From assembly GCA_963704535.1 (NCBI GenBank), contig OY969916.1, positions 1-64,000 of the forward strand: DNA of 64,000 nt, read 5' to 3'. This stretch comes from G963704535 sp963704535. GTDB lineage: Bacteria > Chloroflexota > Chloroflexia > Chloroflexales > Roseiflexaceae. The notes below the pieces were generated by a model. That model worked only from the letters and a program-made list of their open reading frames with translations, was not told where the DNA came from and did not search any database. Shown here piece by piece: positions 46,101-54,372 of the stretch (positions are counted from its first letter, which is position 1; each line of letters opens with the position of its first letter). Made by a program: the position numbers and the translations under genes.

Positions 46101-48727
46101 GGCAGAGCCGGCAGCGATGGCGCGACGCCTGCGCGGGCGGCCTGGTACAGCGCGCCCAGCTCGCGCGTCACGACGCCCAGCGACCAGAGGTCGGCCACAA
46201 TATGATGGATTGTCAGCAGCAGAACATGCGCCTCGGCAGCCCGGCTGAACACCGTCACCCGCAGTAGCGGCCCGCGCGCCAGGTCGAACGGGCGATGCGC
46301 CGCGTCGGTCATCCGCGCGCGCAACTCAGTCTCGCTCCAGCTCGTCGCGTCGTAATGCTCCAGCCCCGGCTCCATCACGGCGTGAACCTGCTGGAATGGC
46401 TCGCCCTGCGGCGCGGCAAACGTGTTACGCAGCGCCGCGTGCCGCCCAATCAGCGCCTGGAGCGCCTGCCGCAGCACCGCCAGATCCAGTGCCGCCTCGA
46501 CCTGTACAGCCGCAGCGATGTTATAAGCTGGGCTGTCCGGCGCAAGTTGGTGCAAAAACCAGAGCGCGCGCTGCCCCACCGTCAGCGACCCGACCGCCTC
46601 GGCTGGCGCGGCGACCGGCGCCGCCGGCTGCTCGGCGCCCAGGCGGGCCAGCGCCTCGCCGGCCAGCTCGGTGATGCTGCGCCCCTCAAGCAGCAACTCC
46701 ATCGGCAGCGCCACGCCCAGGTCGCGCTCGATCTCGCTCACCAGATCGACCGCCATCAACGAATCGAGGCCCAAGCGGCTCAGCGGGTGATCCCGCTCGA
46801 TCTGCGCCGGGTCCAGCCGTAACAGTTGGGCGACGCGCTCTTGCAGGTGCAGCGCCACCAGCAGCCGGCGCTCATCGGCCGACCGCACGGCCTGCACCGC
46901 CCGGCGAATGAATAACTCGCGCGCCGGGGCGGATGCCGGCATATCGGGCGCCTGTACGGCGGCGGGACGATTCAGCACGCTGCTGCCGATCAGCTCCAAC
47001 GTCTGGTTCAGAAAGCCCTCTCGGCATGCGTAGCGCTGAATTTTTCCACTCGATGTTTTGGGGAGGCCGCCCGGCTTCAGCAGCGCCACGGCATAGGCGT
47101 GGACCTCGTGCTGTTCCAGCAGCGCCTGGCGGATGGCCGACGCTGCCTCCTCGACATTGATCGAGTTGCGGTGCTGGCGCTCAATCTCCTGCGCCAGGAC
47201 CAGCCGCTCCTCACCGTCGATCTCAACGCTAAAGGCCGCCCCGCATCCGGGGCGCAACGCGGCGTGGCTGCGCTCGGCGGTCAGCTCGATGTCCTGGGGA
47301 TACAGATTGCGCCCACGGATGATGATCAGATCCTTCAGCCGTCCGGTGACAAACAGCTCACCAGCGTGCAGAAAGCCAAAATCGCCCGTGCGTAGGTACG
47401 GGCCGCTGCCGTCGACCGGGCGGGCGCGGAAGCTCTCCGCAGTCAGCTCGGGGCGCTCCCAGTAGCCCTGGGCCACACTCGGCCCAGCCACCCAAACCTC
47501 GCCGATCTCACCGGGCCGGCAGAGCGCGCCGGTCTCCGGCTTGACGATCCGCACATCCTGGCCGGCCAGCGCCTGCCCAGAGCCGACGAGCAGGCGGGCA
47601 CCCTCGCTCCCGTCCCGCTGCGCGGTCGCGCGGCCTTGAGCCAGCTCGGCTGCCTTGAAGCTAGCCACCATCGGCGGCTCCGACACCCGCCCGCCCGCGA
47701 CAATCAGGGTTACTTCAGCCAGGCCGTAGCAGGGGTAAAACGCCTCGCGGCGGAAGCCGGACGGCGCGAAAGCCGTCGCGAAGCGCTCAAGTGTCTCCGC
47801 GCGGATCGGCTCGGCGCCGTTGAAGGCCACCCGCCAACTGGACAGATCAAGCTGGGCACGCTGCTCGGGCGTGGTCTTGCGCACACACAGGTCATACGCG
47901 AAGTTCGGCCCGCCGCTGGTGGTCGCCCGGTAGCGGCTGATCAACTCCAGCCAGCGCAGCGGCTGCTGGAGAAAATCGACCGGCGACAGCAGCGTAACCG
48001 GGAATGCGCCGTAGAGCGGCTGGATGATCCCGCCGATCAAGCCCATGTCGTGGTATGGCGGCAGCCAGATCACCCCGCGGCTCTCCGGCGTATGGCCGAA
48101 GGCGCGGTGGATCAGCGCCGAGTTGTGCAGCAGGTTGCCGTGGGTCAGCATCACGCCTTTGGGTGCGGCAGTCGAGCCGGAGGTGTATTGCAGAAACGCC
48201 AGCGTCGCGCTATCGATCATGGGCGCCCGCCACTCCGCCGCCTGGCTGGGCGCGATCGTGTCGGTGGCGAGCCAGCGGATCGATTGAAACGCCGGATACT
48301 GCGCCAGCAGCGACTCGGCGATCATCTGGATCGGGTTGGTCGTCAGCGCAATTGTCGGCCGGGCGTCGGCGACGATCGCCTGCAAGCGGCCGAGCGTGCG
48401 GTGCAACTGCGCGGGGTTCGGTGGGTAGGCCGGCACGGCGACGATCCGGGCGGCCAGGCAGCCGAAGAACGCGACAATATACCCTAGCCCTGGCGGGTAG
48501 AGCAGCAGTGCCCGTTCGCCCGGAGCAGCGACGCGCTGGAGTTGCGCGGCTACCGTCTGTACTTGCTGGCAGAACTCGCCATAGCTGAGTGTCTGCTCGG
48601 CGCTGTTTCCATCCGATAGGAACGTGTAGACCGATTGCTGTGGCTGTTGATCAGCGCGCAAGCGCATCAACGACACTAGATCGACAATTCCATCTGGAAT
48701 CGGGGGGAAATCAGTCATAGCGCTCAT
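43148..48727 (-). CDS. Lipopeptide starter synthetase, FAAL-ACP-C-A-PCP (1,859 residues)
   Basis: First gene of the operon. Residues 1-590 are a fatty-acyl-AMP ligase: YTSGSTAAPKGVMLTHGN, WLPPYHDMGLIGGI, YGLAEVTLIVAGG and the end KTSSGKIQRYACR. The carrier site is LGLDSLMAVDL near 654. The C domain has HHIVADLWS (Gly of HHxxxDG replaced by Leu) near 844, A has YTSGSTGTPKGV near 1,338 with the same alanine-type residues as the next gene, and PCP has GGHSLLATQ near 1,771. A 60-residue tail follows. The FAAL activates a free fatty acid so that C can join it to the first amino acid. Heptamer insertions lie at 43,675-43,754 and 43,990-44,072. Confidence 0.93.
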   Translation of the reverse strand: MSAMTDFPPIPDGIVDLVSLMRLRADQQPQQSVYTFLSDGNSAEQTLSYGEFCQQVQTVAAQLQRVAAPGERALLLYPPGLGYIVAFFGCLAARIVAVPAYPPNPAQLHRTLGRLQAIVADARPTIALTTNPIQMIAESLLAQYPAFQSIRWLATDTIAPSQAAEWRAPMIDSATLAFLQYTSGSTAAPKGVMLTHGNLLHNSALIHRAFGHTPESRGVIWLPPYHDMGLIGGIIQPLYGAFPVTLLSPVDFLQQPLRWLELISRYRATTSGGPNFAYDLCVRKTTPEQRAQLDLSSWRVAFNGAEPIRAETLERFATAFAPSGFRREAFYPCYGLAEVTLIVAGGRVSEPPMVASFKAAELAQGRATAQRDGSEGARLLVGSGQALAGQDVRIVKPETGALCRPGEIGEVWVAGPSVAQGYWERPELTAESFRARPVDGSGPYLRTGDFGFLHAGELFVTGRLKDLIIIRGRNLYPQDIELTAERSHAALRPGCGAAFSVEIDGEERLVLAQEIERQHRNSINVEEAASAIRQALLEQHEVHAYAVALLKPGGLPKTSSGKIQRYACREGFLNQTLELIGSSVLNRPAAVQAPDMPASAPARELFIRRAVQAVRSADERRLLVALHLQERVAQLLRLDPAQIERDHPLSRLGLDSLMAVDLVSEIERDLGVALPMELLLEGRSITELAGEALARLGAEQPAAPVAAPAEAVGSLTVGQRALWFLHQLAPDSPAYNIAAAVQVEAALDLAVLRQALQALIGRHAALRNTFAAPQGEPFQQVHAVMEPGLEHYDATSWSETELRARMTDAAHRPFDLARGPLLRVTVFSRAAEAHVLLLTIHHIVADLWSLGVVTRELGALYQAARAGVAPSLPALPIQYTDYVRWQTEQASGPTAERLWDYWRQQLAGDLPPLDLPTDYPRPAVQSFRGATCRQRIPAELTQKLAAFSRERGVTLYMTLLATFQTLLYRVSGQPEILVGSPTAGRQRADLAGLVGYCVNPVALRADFSHEQSFERFLTQTRETVLGAFAHQEYPFATLVERLSIQRDTSRSPLFQALFALQRASGELGSGLAALAVNEPGVRMQLGELPVVTMALEQHSAQFDLALVVAEVGSELVLRMEYSTDLFAAGSVSRLLGQFQTLLTAILADPHKPLSRLSLLPADQRQLLLRLNDTALPLPSNATLPALLADQALRSPDAIALRWQDTQLSFADLQERSLALASQLRACGAGPDTIVGVCLHRSPALVLALLATLHAGAAYLPLDPNYPAARRAFMLQDAQASLLISQPDLRAQLPQPCPPTLWLDPASLTLDPAFDPPATALVPPDTALLPEHLAYLIYTSGSTGTPKGVAITHANVVALLTWARDAFPLASQASVLAATSVCFDLSVFELFLPLICGGSVTLVEHALALADQRGGPTSGVTLINTVPSALAALLQLQALPRSVTTVNLAGEPLPGNLVAAAYATGQVQQVFNLYGPSETTTYSTVGLMPRQAELRPDIGLPIDGTQMYVLDQHGQMAPPGAVGELYLGGAGVARGYLGRPELTAEKFVPNPFIENKEQRTKNKELTGRAGDGETVQSPISSRLYKTGDLVRVRTAQDGGLGPLEFIGRVDHQVKLRGFRIELGEVEAALLAQEGVREAAVLVREERAGEQQLVAYVVPSREQSTKNQEQSSEETDSQFSIFNSQFVAELRHSLRERLPDYMIPAAFVLLEALPRTPNGKLDRRALPAPERVDEQTEDEEPQSATEAQVLAIWSALLPQTRVGRQSNFFALGGHSLLATQIVARIRDTLQIELPLTLFFQQPTVAELAAEIDRRVVQTVPVTPKIPRLARGQRTFSVLVQQFEQRPEGSSETLVTTQGPQE
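43675..43754. repeat. Heptamer tandem repeats in the starter A domain (A8-A9 linker)
   Basis: Same units as 40172-40251, part of the copied block. Coding strand gives SREQSTKNQEQ and SQFSIFNSQF. Confidence 0.85.
43990..44072. repeat. Heptamer tandem repeats in the starter A domain (A6-A7 loop)
   Basis: Same three heptamer families as 40487-40569; one substitution changes the encoded ETAQ to ETVQ. Confidence 0.85.
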
Positions 48728-49421
48728 ATCCTCGCTCTAGGAGCACAAAAAAACAATCCGATGACTAATTAAACTACACAATAAGCAAGCGGGAAAGGGA
48801 CTGCCTCATCCTGTCGGGAGTTAGACAGCGCTATACTGCTGGAGGTGGCGATTATCACCCCAGCTACTGCCCCACTTGGGCGCAATGCGTGCTTATCAGC
48901 GGTTTATTGGCCGACCTCAAACAGGTAGCTCAAGATGTTGCGGGTCGGTAGCGGCGCGGCCAGATCACGGTGAATATACCGTTCCTAAATGAGTTGTAAA
49001 AGGGGGTGTGGGGAAGCCCTCACAAAAACCCTTTCCCACTTTACACCCCTGATAGGAATGCTATAGATGTCGTAGGCACCTGGCCGATAGTCATGATTGT
49101 GACATGCCTACAGCTACTACGACGAGTTAAGAGTCAATCAGGTTACAATGCCAGGGGCCTAACATACCTACTGCTGTATGTCGTACGTATCAATACCGTA
49201 AGAACCCGGTAAGAGTTACGCCTTGGCGCTTCAATCGGCAAAAGCTCTAGGGTCAGCATCATCGCTCTCGGCTACAGTATAGGCAACGTCGAGTCAAGGC
49301 CGCCTGTTAACTCCCCTGGACAAACCGCCGATCCTGTCGTACACTTGTTCGTGTGCGAAGGCACAATTCCGATGTTGAGCACCGCCGGAGGGCCAGAGGA
49401 CCCGGTTACTGCGAGGTGAAG
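48728..49421. other. Intergenic region upstream of the synthetase operon
   Basis: About 700 bases without a convincing gene between the divergent NRPS operon and the EamA gene. It is much richer in A and T than the genes. It holds the small hairpin repeat at 48995-49045 and a nested inverted repeat (GTCGTAGGCA at 49069-49078 against TGCCTAC at 49105-49111 and CTACGAC at 49117-49123). The operon promoter must lie here, but no single -35/-10 pair stands out. Confidence 0.6.
48995..49045. repeat. MITE-like hairpin repeat, copy A
   Basis: Ends TGTAAA and TTTACA, core AGGGGGTGTGGGG-A-AGCCCTCACA followed by CCCTTTCCCACT. The core matches copies at 50360-50450 and 61911-61980. Confidence 0.6.
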
Positions 49422-50357
49422 GTGTCAACTACACACGGGCGCTCCCCCATTCCCTACCTGGTCCTGCTTGGCGGGGTGCTGGTGGTCGCATCGGCCTCGA
49501 TCATGATCCGGCTGGCGCAGCAGATGGGCGTCCCCTCGCTGGTGATCGCGGCCGGGCGGCTTGGGTGCGCGGCCCTGATTCTGCTGCCGATCGCCGTCCT
49601 GCACATCGGGCCGGAGCTGCGTGGCCTGCGCCGGCGCGACCTGTTGCTGGGCATTGGCTCCGGCGCCCTGCTGGCGGTCCATTTTATCGCCTGGATCACC
49701 TCGCTTGAGTACACTTCGGTGGCCTCCTCGGCTGCGCTGGTGGCGACCAACCCGCTGTGGGTTGGGCTGGCCTCGCTGCTGCTGTTCCGCGAGCGGCTCT
49801 CGCCGCTGACGCTGCTGGCCATTGCGCTGACGATCGGCGGTAGCGCACTGATCGGCGTCAGTGATAGCCTGGGCGCCGGCGGGGGCACGGCGCGAAACGC
49901 GCTGCTCGGCGACGGCCTGGCGCTGCTGGGCGCGCTCGCGGGCTCGGGGTATTTTCTGATCGGGCGCGAGCTGCGGCGCCGGCTCTCGATTCTGGCGTAT
50001 ATCTGGCTGGTCTACACCAGCGCTGCGGTGATTCTGCTGGCGCTGGCGATCGCGCTGCTGGGCGGCACCTGGATGAACGTTCGAGCCGGCCAGGCTCCCG
50101 GCTATCCGCCGCTGGCGTACCTGCTGTTGCTGGGCCTGGCGGTTGGCCCTCAATTGCTGGGCCACACCGCGTTTAACTGGGCGTTGCGCGACCTATCGGC
50201 GACCTTTGTGGCCGTCGCGACGCTGGGCGAGCCGATTGGCTCGGCGCTGCTGGCGCTGCTGATCTTTGGGGAAGGGTTTGAGGTGGCGCAGTTGGCCGGC
50301 TTCGTGCTGCTGCTGGTGGGGATCGCCGTCGCCGCGTGGGCCGATTTTAGAGATTAG
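49422..50357 (+). CDS. EamA/DMT-family transporter
   Basis: Ten-helix drug/metabolite transporter, two EamA repeats of five helices: YLVLLGGVLVVASASIMIRLA through LTLLAIALTIGGSALIGV, and LLGDGLALLGALAGSGYFLIG through LAGFVLLLVGIAVAAWADF. The frame is open upstream, but GTG 49422 follows GAGGTGA at ideal distance and begins just before the first helix, so it is the start. Length 311 residues is normal. The ligand is unknown; being next to the lipopeptide operon, export of a peptide precursor or of an amino acid is possible. Confidence 0.87.
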   Translation: MSTTHGRSPIPYLVLLGGVLVVASASIMIRLAQQMGVPSLVIAAGRLGCAALILLPIAVLHIGPELRGLRRRDLLLGIGSGALLAVHFIAWITSLEYTSVASSAALVATNPLWVGLASLLLFRERLSPLTLLAIALTIGGSALIGVSDSLGAGGGTARNALLGDGLALLGALAGSGYFLIGRELRRRLSILAYIWLVYTSAAVILLALAIALLGGTWMNVRAGQAPGYPPLAYLLLLGLAVGPQLLGHTAFNWALRDLSATFVAVATLGEPIGSALLALLIFGEGFEVAQLAGFVLLLVGIAVAAWADFRD

Positions 50358-50359
50358 AG

Positions 50360-50450
50360 ACTGTTTGAAAGGGGGAGTTTGAGGGAGCCGCCCTCAAGAA
50401 TCCCCTTTCTACCACAGATCGTAGGCGAGACAATGCCCTTTTCAAACAGT
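50360..50450. repeat. MITE-like hairpin repeat, copy B
   Basis: Perfect 11-bp terminal inverted repeats ACTGTTTGAAA (50360-50370) and TTTCAAACAGT (50440-50450). The core GGGGGAGTTTGAGGG-AGCC-GCCCTCA is the same design as copies A and C. It starts 3 bases after the EamA stop. Confidence 0.7.
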
Positions 50451-50454
50451 TTCT

Positions 50455-50526
50455 TAGAGATTGGAGATGAGAGATTGGAGATTGGGACGCTCAGAGCAAT
50501 CTCTCATCTCCAATCTCCAATCTCTA
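50455..50526. repeat. Heptamer-repeat hairpin between genes
   Basis: GATTGGA-type units on the left arm (from 50455) and TCCAATC-type units on the right arm (to 50526) pair over about 22 bp around the loop GGGACGCTCAGAG. It is built like the in-gene hairpin at 37114-37200 and ends 20 bases before the next start codon. Confidence 0.75.
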
Positions 50527-50545
50527 ACGAGAGGAGGTTTATGCT

Positions 50546-51535
50546 ATGCTGATCATCACTCGCGATGAGCTTCGGCGGGCTGTGCCGATGGATCAGGCGA
50601 TCGACGCGGTGGCGAATGCGTTCGCGCAGTTGTCGGATGGGCAGGCCGATGTGCCGCTACGGCCGCATGTCGCCATTCCGCCCCAGGAGGCGCTGGCGCT
50701 CGTGATGCCGGCCTATCTGGCGGGCAGCGGCGGGCTGGGGGTTAAGGCGCTGACGCTATTTCCCCACAACCCGGCGCGGCACGGTCTGCCGGCGATCAAC
50801 GCCCTGGTGCTGCTTTTCGACACCGAGAATGGCCTTCCGCTGGCCCTGATCGACGGCGGCTACCTCACCGCGCTGCGCACCGGCGCGGCTTCGGGCGCGG
50901 CGACGCGGCTCCTGGCCCGCGACGACGCACGCGTGCTGGCCCTGTTCGGCGCTGGCACGCAGGGGCTGCCGCAGGCCTGGGCCGTCTGCACCGCGCGGTC
51001 GATCGAGCGCATCTGGGTCGTCAATCGCACTGCGGCGCGGGCCGAGCGCCTGGCCGCCGAGCTGCGCTCGTTCGGCGCGCCGCTCCCCGCTGACGTGCGC
51101 GTCGGCCCGGCGGCGGCGGCCCTGGCCGAGGCCGATGTCGTCTGCTGCGCGACCGCATCGCCTACGCCGGTCTTCGACGACGCCGACCTGCGGCCGGGCG
51201 CCCACGTCAACGGTGTCGGCTCCTACCGCCCAACCATGCAGGAGGTGCCAGCCGCGACGGTCGCGCGGGCGCGGGTGGTGGTGGACCAGCGCCGGGCCGC
51301 CTGGGCCGAGGCCGGCGACTTGGTGATCCCACGCGACCAGGGGCTGATCGGCGCAGATCACATCGCTGCCGAGCTTGGCGAGGTGGCCCTCGGCCGGGTA
51401 CCTGGCCGCACCGACCCAGCCCAGATCACCTTCTTTAAGTCGGTCGGCAACGCGGTGCAGGATGTGGCTGTGGCGCAGGTGGCGTATGCGCGGGCGCGCG
51501 AGCTGGGGCTTGGGATGGAAATTAGTTTGACATAA
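50546..51535 (+). CDS. Ornithine cyclodeaminase/mu-crystallin family protein
   Basis: A 329-residue NAD(P)-binding protein. It begins MLIITRDELRRAVPMDQAIDAVANAFAQL and contains GGYLTALRTGAASGAATRLLA, the nucleotide-binding segment VLALFGAGTQGLPQAWAVC, WVVNRTAARAERLAAEL, and DADLRPGAHVNGVGSYRPTMQEV, all landmark segments of the OCD/mu-crystallin family. Members convert ornithine to proline, reduce ketimines or dehydrogenate alanine-type amino acids. A strong GAGAGGAGG ribosome site precedes ATG 50546. The neighbouring NRPS suggests, but does not prove, a role in making a building block. Confidence 0.9.
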   Translation: MLIITRDELRRAVPMDQAIDAVANAFAQLSDGQADVPLRPHVAIPPQEALALVMPAYLAGSGGLGVKALTLFPHNPARHGLPAINALVLLFDTENGLPLALIDGGYLTALRTGAASGAATRLLARDDARVLALFGAGTQGLPQAWAVCTARSIERIWVVNRTAARAERLAAELRSFGAPLPADVRVGPAAAALAEADVVCCATASPTPVFDDADLRPGAHVNGVGSYRPTMQEVPAATVARARVVVDQRRAAWAEAGDLVIPRDQGLIGADHIAAELGEVALGRVPGRTDPAQITFFKSVGNAVQDVAVAQVAYARARELGLGMEISLT

Positions 51536-51547
51536 TGTTGATTCTTC

Positions 51548-51835
51548 GTGGATGCGTTCCCCGATCTCCACCATGAGATCACGCGCATTGTCGCGCAGGG
51601 CGATGATGTCGTCCTCATGTCGATCATGTCGGGCACCAACACTGGGCCGTTGCCCCTCCCTACCGGGGGAACGATCCCGCCCACCGGCCGCTCCCTAAAG
51701 ACCGCCACCTGCTTTGCCTACTCGCTGCGGGACGGCAAAGTCACCCGTGCCCAAGCCTACATGGACGGGGCGGACCTCCTGGGCCAGCTCGGGCTGCTGC
51801 CGGCGATCGAGGGCGCGCGGGAGGTTGGCGCGTAG
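51548..51835 (+). pseudogene. 5'-truncated SnoaL-like gene
   Basis: The 95-residue frame FPDLHHEITRIVAQGDDVVLMSI through GKVTRAQAYMDGADLLGQLGLL is the C-terminal two thirds of a SnoaL-like ester-cyclase-type domain. The first helix pair that should precede it is missing: the cyclodeaminase stop lies only 13 bases upstream. GTG 51548 could allow translation, but the fold would be incomplete. A remnant is the best reading. Confidence 0.6.
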
Positions 51836-51848
51836 TCAGGGCATCACG

Positions 51849-51898
51849 TGTAAACTACAGTCTAGAATTCCGCACAATTCCAGTTTAAAAATCGGCAT
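51849..51898 (+). repeat. Left terminal inverted repeat of the IS21 element
   Basis: Starts TGTAAACTACAGT and ends with the 18-base block CAGTTTAAAAATCGGCAT, shared exactly with the right end. Confidence 0.9.
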
Positions 51899-51996
51899 CA
51901 GGTGGGTATCCTACGAGCAACGAGCTTGGTCATGTTCCGCCTACGGGGCGAGGGCTTGGCTGCACCTCGATAGCGCTCGGAGGGACCGCACGAAGG

Positions 51997-53538
51997 ATGC
52001 TGAACTTTATGGACCGCTCGACGATTTATCTCCTCCATCACAAAGGCTGGACCAACGTGGAGATTGCCGATTTTCTCGGCCATCACCGCGATACTATCGC
52101 CCGTGTGCTGCGTGAGCCTCTCGACCAGCAACCTCCCAAGCGTCATCGCACCTCCTCCGTCGCCGTTTTCGATGCCCAGATCCATTCCTGGCTTGAACAA
52201 CATCTCAGCGTCCAGCGTATGCTCGACCTGGCCCGCTCCGACCCTGACCACCCCTACCACGGCAAGGATGCCGCCTTCTATGACTACGTCCGTCCAATCA
52301 AGCGCGCCCGTAAGCTGACCCCCGACGCCGTGCCCATCCGCTTTGATGGCTTGCCTGGTGAACTGCTTCAAATCGATTGGGGCGAAAGCCGTCAGTTCCC
52401 TTTCACCCGCCCTGACCTCACGCATCAGACCCACTACTTCTTCGCCGCCCGCCTCAAATACAGCCGGTTTATGTTCGTGCGCTTTACCTCCGAGATGCGC
52501 GAGGAAACTCTGCTGCGCTGCCTGATCGCCTGTTTCGTCCACCTCGCTGGTGTCCCGTGGGTCGTCACCAGCGACAATATGAAGACCATCACCCTCGGCC
52601 GCGATAGCGCCAATCAGCCAATCTGGCACCCAGCTTTCCAGCAGTGTGCGGTCGAGTTTGGCTTTCACCCCTCCGTCTGTACCCCCGCCGCCGCCAACCA
52701 GAAAGGTGCGGTTGAGAGCCTGGTCAAGTTCGTCAAGGGCAACTTTCTCGCTGGTCGCACTTTCTACGACGATACTGACCTGCAACACGAATGTGCTCTC
52801 TGGATTGAGCACGTCAACGAGCTGCGCCCGTCCGATGCGACCGAGCAGATCCCGCGCCTCCTGCTCGCCGCCGAGCAACCCAAGTTCGGTCCGCTCCCCG
52901 TGCAGGCTCACGACTACGGCTTCTTTGACAGCCTGAAAGTCAGTCGCGAAAGCCTGGTCGCATTTGCCACCAATCGCTACTCGGTGCCCGTACACCTGGT
53001 TGGGCTCACACTGACCGCCCGCATCCATGCAACCCGCATTGAGCTGTTCCACGGCCCCACGCTGGTCGCAACCCACCTACGCCAGTTTGGACGCAATGCG
53101 CGCGTGGTCGTACCAGAACACTTCGAGCCAGTCTTTGCCCGCAAGCCGCGCGCCCGCATTATGGTCTACCGCGATTGGCTTGTCGGTCTCTCGGTCGCTG
53201 CTGCCGATTACATCTCTGTTCTGTGCCACAAGCGCTACGCCGAGATGGACTGCCAGATCGCCGCACTCTACCAGCTGGCACAGCAGGTCGGCCGGCAGAA
53301 GTTTCTGGCCGCACTGGAGCTGGCAGCCCAGCAGCACACGATTGGCGCCGAATACGTCAGTGCGCTGCTTGTGCAACAGGGTGCGCCAGTAGCGCGCAGC
53401 ACCACCGAGGACGATTTGCGCCTGCTCCTGGCCGATGTCCCATCACAGCGGGCGGTAGAACGGGAGCTGGCGCACTACGAACAGTATGTCGCCAACCGCG
53501 ATTTGGTCGGCAGTGCCAGTGCCGGAGGTGCATCATGA
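51997..53538 (+). CDS. istA: IS21-family transposase IstA
   Basis: A 513-residue transposase. The N-terminal helix-turn-helix reads HHKGWTNVEIADFLGHHRDTIARVL. The RNase-H-like catalytic core has Asp in LLQIDWGESRQFP, Asp in VVTSDNMKTITLG and Glu in NQKGAVESLVKFVKGNF, the DDE triad of the IS21 group. The C-terminal part (VPVHLVGLTLTARIHATRIEL) binds DNA in the family. ATG 51997 is preceded by CGGAGGG. Its stop overlaps the istB start (ATGA), which is the normal translational coupling of these genes. Confidence 0.95.
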   Translation: MLNFMDRSTIYLLHHKGWTNVEIADFLGHHRDTIARVLREPLDQQPPKRHRTSSVAVFDAQIHSWLEQHLSVQRMLDLARSDPDHPYHGKDAAFYDYVRPIKRARKLTPDAVPIRFDGLPGELLQIDWGESRQFPFTRPDLTHQTHYFFAARLKYSRFMFVRFTSEMREETLLRCLIACFVHLAGVPWVVTSDNMKTITLGRDSANQPIWHPAFQQCAVEFGFHPSVCTPAAANQKGAVESLVKFVKGNFLAGRTFYDDTDLQHECALWIEHVNELRPSDATEQIPRLLLAAEQPKFGPLPVQAHDYGFFDSLKVSRESLVAFATNRYSVPVHLVGLTLTARIHATRIELFHGPTLVATHLRQFGRNARVVVPEHFEPVFARKPRARIMVYRDWLVGLSVAAADYISVLCHKRYAEMDCQIAALYQLAQQVGRQKFLAALELAAQQHTIGAEYVSALLVQQGAPVARSTTEDDLRLLLADVPSQRAVERELAHYEQYVANRDLVGSASAGGAS

Positions 53539-54347
53539 GCGTGACGACAGGGCTGGACCAGAAACTGGCTCACCTCAAGCTCAGCCGCTCGCGCGAAGTG
53601 CTGAACAGCCTAATAGAGCAGGCCGAGCAACATCAACTGGGCTATGCCGAGTTCCTGGACGAACTGCTCAACGAAGAGCTGCTCGGACGCCAGGAGAACC
53701 GGACCCGCCGTAATCTCAAAGCCGCCGGCTTTCCCTATCCGGCTACTCTGGAGCAGTTTGACTTTTCCCTTCGGCCCGAACTCAAGCGTAGCGTGATGGT
53801 GCGGTTCTTCGATAGTGCGTTTGTCGAGAAGGCCGGCGCGTTACTGCTGATTGGTCCCAGCGGGGTGGGGAAAACCCATTTGGCGATCGCGCTCGGCACT
53901 CGTATGGTCCAACTGGGCTACAGTGTGCGCTTTCTGACCGCCCAGCAGTTGGCCAATGCGGTGTTGGCGGCTCAGGATCGGGGCGCGCTGGAGCGGGTGC
54001 TTGTGCCACTTATCCGCTGCGACCTACTGATCTTGGATGAGTTTGGGTATCTGAGCGTCGAGAAGCAGGTCGGTCCGGCGCTGTACGAACTGGTTAGTGG
54101 GCGCTACACTCAGCGCGCGACGGTGATTACCTCCAATAAAAGCCTGGCGAATTGGGGCGAACTGGTAGGGGGCGACACGGCGCTGATGATGGCGATACTG
54201 GATCGACTGTTGCACCACGGCGAGGTGTTTTATTTGCGCGGGGCATCGTATCGGCTGCGTGGGAAGGAGCCAGTGGTGCTGGGCGTGAGTGCGCCGGCTC
54301 TCAGCACGAGTGGCTCGACAGCCGAGACGGGTCAGGATGTTGGGTAA
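53535..54347 (+). CDS. istB: IS21-family transposition helper ATPase IstB
   Basis: A 270-residue AAA+ protein related to DnaC. Walker A is GPSGVGKTH, Walker B LLILDEFGYLSVE, and the sensor segment VITSNKSLANW. The N-terminus LDQKLAHLKLSRSREVLNSLIEQA is the helix bundle that contacts IstA. IstB assembles on target DNA and directs strand transfer. Complete and in frame. Confidence 0.95.
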   Translation: MSVTTGLDQKLAHLKLSRSREVLNSLIEQAEQHQLGYAEFLDELLNEELLGRQENRTRRNLKAAGFPYPATLEQFDFSLRPELKRSVMVRFFDSAFVEKAGALLLIGPSGVGKTHLAIALGTRMVQLGYSVRFLTAQQLANAVLAAQDRGALERVLVPLIRCDLLILDEFGYLSVEKQVGPALYELVSGRYTQRATVITSNKSLANWGELVGGDTALMMAILDRLLHHGEVFYLRGASYRLRGKEPVVLGVSAPALSTSGSTAETGQDVG

Positions 54348-54372
54348 CATTTAGATGGAAAGGAGGTGAGAA

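Noticed and set aside
36357..48588. Many plus-strand frames of 60-350 codons across the NRPS genes
   Set aside because: All lie antisense to intact synthetase domains and repeat exactly where the modules repeat, so they are shadows.
49006..49212. A 68-codon frame in the NRPS upstream region
   Set aside because: It begins inside the hairpin repeat, has no ribosome site and shows no domain-like pattern.
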